A stretch of DNA of 6,420 nt from CAKAHY01 sp041848045 (GTDB lineage: Bacteria > Bacillota > Clostridia > Lachnospirales > Lachnospiraceae). The notes beneath the pieces were generated by a model. The model was not told the origin of the DNA. It saw nothing but the letters and a program-made list of their open reading frames with translations, and made no database searches. This document shows, piece after piece, positions 1 to 4,838 of the stretch (the stretch's first letter is position 1; every line of letters starts with the position of its first letter). Where the stretch lies: contig JBGZHY010000140.1 of NCBI GenBank assembly GCA_041848045.1, forward strand, positions 1 through 6,420. The letters run 5' to 3'. Both the position numbers and the translations under genes were made by a program.

Positions 1-133
1 AGGAGAAATTTTGGATGTGGACGCCATATGCGGCGGCTACAATCTGCACTGGGCATGGGCAAGCGCCACAAGAGCAGCTCGTGCCATTGCCGCCCGGTCA
101 AAAGAAAGGAAAAGCGATGCTTCGGGTCAATAA
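1..133 (+). CDS. NAD(P)/FAD-dependent oxidoreductase, BaiN/HI0933-like family, C-terminal end only
   Basis: This is the 3' end of a gene that begins left of the window. The reading frame starts at base 2 and runs 43 codons to a TAA at 131-133. The visible peptide begins GEILDVDAICGGYNLHWAWA. This closely matches the conserved C-terminal FAD-contacting segment of the HI0933/BaiN flavoprotein family (usual form GEvLDVDGiCGGYNLQwAw, followed by a small-residue helix). The usual SG(x)xAG after the Trp residues reads SATRAARA here, and the tail is basic and hydrophilic. Family members are soluble flavin oxidoreductases of mostly unsettled physiological role; BaiN has been linked to bile-acid 7-dehydroxylation, but function cannot be assigned from this tail. 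The gene overlaps the next one by 17 nt (117-133), which suggests translational coupling. The family call rests on a short peptide and is probable, not certain. Confidence 0.8.
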   Translation, partial: GEILDVDAICGGYNLHWAWASATRAARAIAARSKERKSDASGQ

Positions 134-1718
134 TGTCAATATCAGTATTCTGCACAGTCACGGAGATTTGCAGAAAAAGCTGGCGCAGATACTGGGGGTG
201 AAAGAAAGGGAGATTCTGTCCTTTCGTATCCGGCGTCAGTCTGTAGACGCCAGAAAAAAACAGGATATTATGTATTCTTATCAGGTAGATGTGCAGGTGC
301 AGGAGGAAGGCAGGCTTTTGAAAAAGCACGGCAAAAATCCCCACATTACAAAGGCGGAGGAACCGGATTACCGCATTGTCTGTACCGGTGAAAGGCCGCT
401 TTCTCACAGACCGGTGGTGCTGGGCTTCGGACCTGCGGGAATATTTGCGGCCTTATCCCTTGCCATGGCGGGTTTTCGTCCCTTAGTCATCGAGCGGGGG
501 GAGGATGTGGACGCCAGAAGTCGCAGTGTGGAAGCTTTTTGGACGACGGGGATTTTGAATCGGGAATCCAATGTCAGTTTCGGGGAAGGAGGAGCCGGAA
601 CCTTTTCGGACGGAAAGCTCAATACTCTTGTCAAAGACAGCAGCGGGCGCAATACCTTTGTGCTGGAAACTTTGGTCAGACACGGAGCGGATGAGGAAAT
701 TCTGTACCATCACAAGCCGCATGTGGGGACGGATCGCCTCAAGGGAATCGTAAAGAGTATTCGCAGAGAAATCATTGCTCTCGGCGGGGAATTGCGTTTT
801 TGTACCTGTATGAAGGACATTGCCGTAGAAGACGGTCGCCTGCAAGGCATATATCTTGCCGACGGCAGTTTTGTGCCTGCGGAGATTTTGATTTTGGCAA
901 ACGGACACAGTGCCAGAGATACTTTCCGCTTTTTGCATGAAAAAGGAGTGGCTATGGAAGCCAAAAGCTTTGCCGTGGGGCTGCGAATGATCCATTCCCA
1001 GGAGAGGATTGACCGCGCGCAGTACGGCGACCTGTTTTACAGGCAGCTTTCACCGGCACCGTATAAATTAAGCCATACCACAGCTTCCGGCAGGGGGGTA
1101 TACTCCTTTTGTATGTGCCCCGGCGGTTATGTGGTGGATGCCTCCACTACGGAGGGAGAAATGGCGGTAAACGGGATGTCGTATCATGACCGGGACAGCG
1201 GCAGTGCCAATGCCGCCATCATTGTGACGGTGGGGAAGGAAGACTTTTATCGGGAATGCGGCAGAGAAGATGCTCTGGCGGGACTTGCCTTTCAGGAAAA
1301 GCTGGAAGGACAGGCTTACCGCTGCGGGCAGGGCAGGATTCCGGTACAACTTTACGGCGATTTTAAAGAGGGACGAATTTCTGCGGGCTTTGGCGAAGTT
1401 GTGCCCCGCATCAAGGGAAGATACTGTTTTGCGGACTTGCATGAGGCGCTGCCGTCCTATATTGCAGAAGCCCTTAAGGAGGCCATTCCGGTTTTTGATA
1501 AAAAGATAGAAGGCTTTGCGGATAAGGATGCCATTTTGTTGGGGGTGGAAAGCAGAACCTCCTCTCCTGTACGTATCCCTCGGGATGAGCAAATGCAGGC
1601 AAATATCCGGGGCATTTTTCCCTGCGGTGAAGGGGCAGGCTATGCCGGAGGCATCACCAGTGCGGCAATGGACGGTTTGAAGGTGGCGGAATGCATCAAT
1701 AAAAGCTATAAATGTTGA
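117..1718 (+). CDS. FAD-dependent dehydrogenase, COG2509 family
   Basis: A 533-residue soluble flavoprotein of the uncharacterised COG2509 type, close to the usual family length. Residues 1 to about 90 form the small N-terminal domain of the family. A Rossmann FAD-binding motif follows (VVLGFGPAG at 100-108, with the acidic strand end IERGED at 125-130). Next come the family hallmark FGEGGAGTFSDGKL (155-168), PHVGTDRL (201-208), a Cys-containing FCMCPGGYVV (331-340), and the C-terminal flavin motif CGEGAGYAGGI (503-513). It presumably uses FAD with NAD(P)H or another donor; the substrate is unknown. I chose the ATG at 117, preceded by AAAGGA at 105-110. An in-frame ATG exists at 15, but the 34 residues it would add are an out-of-frame reading of the upstream flavoprotein's conserved end and have no SD support. 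The gene sits in a same-strand run and ends 14 nt before proB. Confidence 0.93.
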   Translation: MLRVNNVNISILHSHGDLQKKLAQILGVKEREILSFRIRRQSVDARKKQDIMYSYQVDVQVQEEGRLLKKHGKNPHITKAEEPDYRIVCTGERPLSHRPVVLGFGPAGIFAALSLAMAGFRPLVIERGEDVDARSRSVEAFWTTGILNRESNVSFGEGGAGTFSDGKLNTLVKDSSGRNTFVLETLVRHGADEEILYHHKPHVGTDRLKGIVKSIRREIIALGGELRFCTCMKDIAVEDGRLQGIYLADGSFVPAEILILANGHSARDTFRFLHEKGVAMEAKSFAVGLRMIHSQERIDRAQYGDLFYRQLSPAPYKLSHTTASGRGVYSFCMCPGGYVVDASTTEGEMAVNGMSYHDRDSGSANAAIIVTVGKEDFYRECGREDALAGLAFQEKLEGQAYRCGQGRIPVQLYGDFKEGRISAGFGEVVPRIKGRYCFADLHEALPSYIAEALKEAIPVFDKKIEGFADKDAILLGVESRTSSPVRIPRDEQMQANIRGIFPCGEGAGYAGGITSAAMDGLKVAECINKSYKC

Positions 1719-1732
1719 GAGGACAAAAAACA

Positions 1733-2566
1733 ATGGACAGGTCTTATTTAAAGAATAAAAAAAGGATTGTCATAAAAATCGGCTCTTCCAGTTTGACGCA
1801 CAGACAGACAGGAGAGATTCATTTGGGCAAGATTGAAAAGCTGGTACGCCAGATTGCGGATCTTCGGGGAGAGGGGAAAGAGGTGGTTTTGGTGTCCTCC
1901 GGCGCTATTGCTGCAGGAAGACAGGCCATGGGCTATCATAAAAAACCGGATACCCTTGCCCAAAAACAGGCTTTTGCGGCGGTAGGACAGGCAAGATTGA
2001 TGATGGTGTATCAGAAAATATTTGCAGAATACAATATGCTGGCATCCCAGATTTTAATCACCAAGTCCACCATTACGAATACGGAGGCAAGGGTCAATGC
2101 CCACAATACCTTTTTGGAGTTACTGAAGCTCGGAAGCGTGCCGGTTGTGAATGAAAACGATACGGTTGCCACGGATGAAATCAAAGTAGGGGATAATGAT
2201 ACCCTTTCCGCTATTGTTTCTTCCCTGATTGGGGCGGATTTGCTGATTTTACTGTCGGATATTGATGGTTTGTACACGGATGATCCGCATAAAAATCCGG
2301 AGGCCTTGTTTATTGAAACCGTAGAGGAAATCAATGAGGAAATTATTGCCTTGGGGAAGGGCAGCGCTTCGGATCTGGGAACCGGGGGCATGGGAACCAA
2401 GCTGCATGCGGCGCTGATTTCCACCTTCTCCGGCGCGGATATGGTGATTGCCAACGGCGATGAGCCGGAGAATATTGCCCGCATCTTAGAGGGCGAAAAA
2501 ATCGGAACCCTGTTTTTGGCCAACAGGCAGGAGGGATACAGCCTGGCGGAGTATTTACATCAATAA
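1733..2566 (+). CDS. proB: Glutamate 5-kinase (gamma-glutamyl kinase), short form
   Basis: It phosphorylates L-glutamate with ATP to gamma-glutamyl phosphate, the first step of proline synthesis in the cytoplasm (EC 2.7.2.11). The 277-residue protein is an amino acid kinase fold alone. It shows VIKIGSSSLT (13-22, with phosphate-binding Lys15), VSSGAIAAGR (54-63), VNENDTVATDEIKVGDNDTLSA (139-160, the glutamate-binding region), LSDIDGLYTDDP (174-185) and the nucleotide-site motif GTGGMGTKL (216-224). It ends soon after this, so the roughly 90-residue PUA domain of E. coli ProB is absent. I prefer the ATG at 1733, preceded by GAGAGGA (1717-1723) and followed by the usual short lead-in to the first strand. 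An in-frame ATG at 1712 overlaps the previous stop and lies upstream of that SD. No proA follows; the next gene is a DUF896 protein 10 nt downstream. Confidence 0.95.
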   Translation: MDRSYLKNKKRIVIKIGSSSLTHRQTGEIHLGKIEKLVRQIADLRGEGKEVVLVSSGAIAAGRQAMGYHKKPDTLAQKQAFAAVGQARLMMVYQKIFAEYNMLASQILITKSTITNTEARVNAHNTFLELLKLGSVPVVNENDTVATDEIKVGDNDTLSAIVSSLIGADLLILLSDIDGLYTDDPHKNPEALFIETVEEINEEIIALGKGSASDLGTGGMGTKLHAALISTFSGADMVIANGDEPENIARILEGEKIGTLFLANRQEGYSLAEYLHQ

Positions 2567-2576
2567 GGAGAAGAAG

Positions 2577-2801
2577 ATGGCTTTACATATCGATAGAATC
2601 AATGCCCTTGCCAAGAAGGCAAAGGAGGAAGGGCTTACCGAAGAAGAGAAGGCGGAACAGCAGGCGCTGCGGCAGGCCTATATACAGAATATACGGGAGG
2701 GACTGCGCGCCAATTTAAATAATATCTCCATCGTAGAAGCCGACGGCAGCATAACGGATTTGGGGAAAAAGTTCGGAAATGTACAAGATGAGGAAAGCTG
2801 A
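2577..2801 (+). CDS. DUF896 / UPF0291 (YnzC-like) small protein
   Basis: A 74-residue, highly charged cytoplasmic protein. Residues 4 to about 45 carry the family pattern: IDRINALAKKAKEEGLTEEE, then EQQALRQAYIQNIREGLRANL. This matches DUF896 (B. subtilis YnzC), whose N-terminal half is a two-helix hairpin and whose C-terminal tail is largely unstructured. No biochemical function is established for the family. In B. subtilis ynzC sits in the LexA-controlled yneA operon; no LexA-like site or SOS gene is visible here. The start is well fixed: the SD AAGGAG (2565-2570) overlaps the TAA stop of proB and lies 6 nt before the ATG, so its translation is probably coupled to proB. Its 3' end overlaps the next gene by 23 nt. 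Confidence 0.9.
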   Translation: MALHIDRINALAKKAKEEGLTEEEKAEQQALRQAYIQNIREGLRANLNNISIVEADGSITDLGKKFGNVQDEES

Positions 2802-3357
2802 TGCAAGAAAAAAGCTGCTTGCCTGCAGAGCGGCGCTTTCTCAAGCCTGTATACAGGCGGAAAGCGCCCTTTGCATACAGCGGCTGAAGGATTATCTGCG
2901 CGCTTATCTTCGGGATTTTTCCGAGAAAGAACTGTACATTTACGCTTACTATCCCTTGGAGAGGGAAATCAATCTCCTGCCCCTGTACGAGGAAATACTG
3001 GCAGGAAGGTGGGATTCGGAAAGTGTCCGCCTACATTTGGCATTTCCCAGAGTTTGGCAGAAAGAAATGGAGTTTTATGCCGTAGAGGATTTGCGGCATT
3101 TTGAAAAGGGAGCTTTCGGTGTTTTGGAGCCGAAGATCCCTTATTCTCGTTTGGCTCCTGCCGAAAAGGGTCTTGTGCTGGTTCCTTGTCTGGGTATTCA
3201 TCAAAAGGGTTACCGTCTTGGCTACGGTGCGGGGTATTATGATCGCTACTTTGCACAAAAAAGAGAGGTAAGGCTTCTCGGCATTACGTTTTCCTTTGCC
3301 GGGGAACAGGATTTTTCCTGTGAGGACTATGATATTTGCATGGACAGCATTATATAA
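2779..3357 (+). CDS. 5-formyltetrahydrofolate cyclo-ligase (5,10-methenyltetrahydrofolate synthetase)
   Basis: It converts 5-formyl-THF plus ATP to 5,10-methenyl-THF (EC 6.3.3.2), returning a stored or inhibitory folate to the one-carbon pool; the enzyme is cytoplasmic. The protein has 192 residues, the normal family size. It shows a basic N-terminal segment RKADARKKLLACRAALS (5-21), YYPLEREINLLPLYEEIL (57-74), the LAFPRV strand (88-93), FGVLEP (113-118), VLVPCLGI (133-140) and the diagnostic nucleotide/folate loop GYRLGYGAGYYDRY (144-157). The terminal segment CEDYDICMDSII aligns with the family's last conserved strand and then stops almost at once. The start is somewhat uncertain: ATG at 2779 has only a loose GGGGAAAA (2762-2769) upstream, and an in-frame ATG at 2788 would remove three residues. 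It overlaps the DUF896 gene, is probably coupled to it, and is the last gene before a new promoter. E. coli Fau/YgfA and B. subtilis YqgN are the counterparts. Confidence 0.94.
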   Translation: MYKMRKADARKKLLACRAALSQACIQAESALCIQRLKDYLRAYLRDFSEKELYIYAYYPLEREINLLPLYEEILAGRWDSESVRLHLAFPRVWQKEMEFYAVEDLRHFEKGAFGVLEPKIPYSRLAPAEKGLVLVPCLGIHQKGYRLGYGAGYYDRYFAQKREVRLLGITFSFAGEQDFSCEDYDICMDSII

Positions 3358-3368
3358 GACAGGGGGGC

Positions 3369-3397
3369 TTGACAATATATCTAATTAGATGTATTTT
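3369..3397 (+). promoter_or_regulatory. Predicted sigma-A promoter of the marR-pirin-ABC cassette
   Basis: A consensus -35 box TTGACA lies at 3369-3374. After a 17-nt spacer comes TATTTT at 3392-3397, a 4/6 match to the -10 consensus. Transcription would start near 3404. The -35 is strong, but the -10 choice is less certain because the whole stretch is AT-rich. The promoter lies inside the inverted repeat that starts at 3374, so a bound dimeric repressor would block it. It sits 12 nt after the stop of the 5-formyl-THF cyclo-ligase gene and 43 nt before the marR start. Confidence 0.65.
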
Positions 3398-3420
3398 ATA
3401 AACATCTAATTAGATATATT
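3374..3420. repeat. Perfect 19-bp inverted repeat with two nested 12-bp palindromes, probable MarR operator
   Basis: The left arm AATATATCTAATTAGATGT (3374-3392) and right arm (3402-3420) are exact reverse complements around a 9-nt spacer. Each arm contains ATCTAATTAGAT (3379-3390 and 3404-3415), itself a perfect palindrome. The site therefore offers two identical dimer-binding sites whose centres are 25 bp apart. The first lies between the -35 and -10 boxes and the second covers the predicted transcription start. MarR-family dimers bind palindromes of this size, often in their own promoter, so autorepression by the adjacent regulator is the natural reading. The sequence shows the symmetry directly; the identity of the binding protein is inferred. 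In RNA the arms could also fold into a long AT-rich hairpin, but no U-tract follows. Confidence 0.85.
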
Positions 3421-3426
3421 ATGTTG

Positions 3427-3433
3427 AAGGAGG
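3427..3433 (+). promoter_or_regulatory. Ribosome binding site that fixes the TTG start of marR
   Basis: AAGGAGG, a full match to the anti-SD core, lies 6 nt before the TTG at 3440. There is an in-frame stop (TGA at 3425-3427) just upstream, and the next in-frame ATG is codon 20, inside the first helix. TTG is therefore the only sensible start. Confidence 0.85.
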
Positions 3434-3439
3434 AAGGAT

Positions 3440-3916
3440 TTGCCAAGAGTAGAAGAAAGTTTATTTGTTGCTTTAACGAGATTATCCAATGTCATCATGC
3501 GGGATACGGAATCCTTTCTGCGGACTTATGGATTGACCGGCACCCAGTTCGGGGTTTTGGAGGCTTTGTACCATAAGGGAGATTTATCTGTGGGACAGAT
3601 ACAGGATTTTGTATTGGGAACCTGCGGTAATATCCCGCTGGTTATCAAGAATCTGGAGCGGGACAAAAAGGTGCAAAGGTCTAAATGCAGAGAGGATGCC
3701 CGTATTTCCATCATCAGCCTGACGCAGTCGGGACGAGAGCTGATGGATGAGGTTTATCCCAGACACAGAGAAAGGCTGGTGGTCTTATTGCAGGGCATAG
3801 GAGCCGACAGGAAAAAGCGTATGACCGATGATTTGATTACATTATACAGGTTTGTGACAAAAGTCAGGGAAGGAGATAGCGTAAATGAAATACAGAACGA
3901 TAGAGAATATATTTAA
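3440..3916 (+). CDS. MarR-family winged-helix transcriptional regulator
   Basis: A 158-residue cytoplasmic DNA-binding protein of typical MarR length, started by TTG with a strong SD. An N-terminal dimerisation helix (about 4-30) leads to the winged helix: LTGTQFGVLEALYHKGDLSV (32-51), a helix QIQDFVLG (53-60), the recognition helix TCGNIPLVIKNLERDKKV (61-78), and a wing QRSKCREDARISIISLTQSG (79-98) containing the conserved DxR (Asp86, Arg88; the usual middle Arg is Ala87). C-terminal helices (99-145) complete the dimer interface. It is the first gene after the palindromic promoter and overlaps the pirin gene by 32 nt, so it probably represses its own operon until a ligand or oxidant releases it. 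Cys62 opens the recognition helix and Cys83 lies in the wing. The general layout recalls quinone- or peroxide-sensing MarR proteins (MhqR, OhrR), but the inducer cannot be told from sequence. Confidence 0.92.
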   Translation: MPRVEESLFVALTRLSNVIMRDTESFLRTYGLTGTQFGVLEALYHKGDLSVGQIQDFVLGTCGNIPLVIKNLERDKKVQRSKCREDARISIISLTQSGRELMDEVYPRHRERLVVLLQGIGADRKKRMTDDLITLYRFVTKVREGDSVNEIQNDREYI

Positions 3917-4769
3917 AAATGAGCATGCCCACTGGGTTGGAAACGGTTTCAGGGTAAAGCAGTATTTTCCGAGCGGAAGAGGAGAAGGATTTATGCAGAG
4001 ATTTTCCCCTTTCCTGCTTCTGGATTATAATGAACCGTATTTATTTAAAGGAACGAGTCAGAGAATGGGCGTAGATGCGCATCCGCATAAGGGATTTGAA
4101 ACCGTTACCTTTGCGTTTAAAGGAAAGGTGGAGCACGGCGACAACAAAGGCCACAGCGGTGTGATAGAACCGGGGGATATACAATGGATGACTGCCGGAA
4201 AGGGTATCATACATAAGGAGTTTCATGAGCGGGAATATGCCAAGGATGACCGTATATTCCACATGATACAGTTATGGGTGAATCTTCCGAAGGCACATAA
4301 GCTGACGGAGCCGAAGTATCAGGCGATACAGGCGGCGCAGATGGGACAGTATCAGTCGGAAGAAAAAGATGTGAAGCTGACGGTCTATGCCGGAGAGATT
4401 ATGGGTGTAAAGGGACCCGCCTCCACATTTTCGCCTATGAACATCTACAAGGTGGATTTGCAAAAGGGTGCCGTATTTACGGCAGAAGGTCCGGCAAGCT
4501 TTAACACCGGTTTCCTGGTTCTTGGCGGCGCGGTGCGGGTCAATGAGGAAAAGCAGGCGAACACCTCGGATTTTGTGCTTTTGCAGAATGACGGAGATGC
4601 CTTCAAGATAGAGGCGCTTACGGAGGATACGGAGGTTTTTGTGTTAAGCGGAGAGCCTTTGCATGAACCGATTGCGGCAATGGGACCTTTTGTGATGAAT
4701 ACACAGGAGGAAATCTGGCAGGCAAATATGGAGTTTCAAGAAGGAAAATTTGGAAGTTTTGATTTTTAA
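3885..4769 (+). CDS. Pirin-family bicupin protein
   Basis: A 294-residue cytoplasmic bicupin, normal pirin length. The N-terminal cupin keeps all four metal ligands known from human pirin and E. coli YhhW: His66 and His68 in DAHPHKGFETVTF (64-76), and His110 and Glu112 in GKGIIHKEFHE (105-115). It also has the family segment EHGDNKGHSGVIEPGDIQWM (83-102). The C-terminal half ends with the pirin_C pattern SGEPLHEPIAAMGPFVMNT (255-273). Bacterial pirins of this kind can show metal-dependent quercetin 2,3-dioxygenase activity, and others act as stress or redox proteins; the true substrate here is unknown. The ATG at 3885 has AAGGAG at 3870-3875 and lies inside the end of the MarR gene, so translation is coupled and the two are coexpressed. 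Its intact metal site argues for an active enzyme rather than a structural relic. Confidence 0.95.
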   Translation: MKYRTIENIFKNEHAHWVGNGFRVKQYFPSGRGEGFMQRFSPFLLLDYNEPYLFKGTSQRMGVDAHPHKGFETVTFAFKGKVEHGDNKGHSGVIEPGDIQWMTAGKGIIHKEFHEREYAKDDRIFHMIQLWVNLPKAHKLTEPKYQAIQAAQMGQYQSEEKDVKLTVYAGEIMGVKGPASTFSPMNIYKVDLQKGAVFTAEGPASFNTGFLVLGGAVRVNEEKQANTSDFVLLQNDGDAFKIEALTEDTEVFVLSGEPLHEPIAAMGPFVMNTQEEIWQANMEFQEGKFGSFDF

Positions 4770-4781
4770 CAATGCATATGG

Positions 4782-4817
4782 AAGCTTTCCCGAGGGCAGT
4801 TTTGCCGTCGGGAGCTT
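4782..4817 (+). other. Imperfect RNA hairpin between pirin and ABC transporter genes
   Basis: AAGCT (4782-4786) and CCCGA plus GGCA (4789-4798) pair with TGCC, TCGGG and AGCTT (4803-4817) around a 4-nt loop. One G-G mismatch and a 2-nt bulge interrupt about 14 base pairs. The hairpin ends 6 nt before the SD of the ABC gene. No run of U follows on either strand, so it is not a standard intrinsic terminator. It may be an RNA stability or processing element that sets the ratio of upstream to downstream gene expression, or a weak attenuator. No promoter is evident in the 69-nt gap. Confidence 0.5.
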
Positions 4818-4823
4818 TGACTG

Positions 4824-4831
4824 TAAGGAGG
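4824..4831 (+). promoter_or_regulatory. Ribosome binding site that fixes the GTG start of the ABC transporter
   Basis: TAAGGAGG lies 7 nt before the GTG at 4839. This is an almost ideal SD at ideal spacing. It supports the GTG start over the in-frame TTG at 4833, which would be only 1 nt from the SD. Confidence 0.85.
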
Positions 4832-4838
4832 TTTGCCG

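Noticed and set aside
15..116. N-terminal extension of the FAD-dependent dehydrogenase from the ATG at 15
   Set aside because: This stretch in another frame encodes the conserved C-terminal motif of the upstream flavoprotein. The extra residues resemble no known part of the family, and a better SD precedes the ATG at 117.
483..995. Minus-strand open frame of 170 codons
   Set aside because: It is antisense to conserved flavoprotein motifs, and its predicted peptide has no domain-like pattern.
1068..1733. Minus-strand open frame of 221 codons
   Set aside because: It lies wholly antisense to the well-supported dehydrogenase gene, shows no recognisable domain, and is best explained by codon bias of the real gene.
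2011..2523. Minus-strand open frame of 170 codons, Ser-rich
   Set aside because: It is a mirror of the proB coding sequence, and the Ser/Ile richness follows from the complement of proB codons.
4782..4817. Intrinsic terminator after pirin
   Set aside because: The stem is reasonable, but neither strand has a U-tract after it, and the sequence goes straight into a strong SD.
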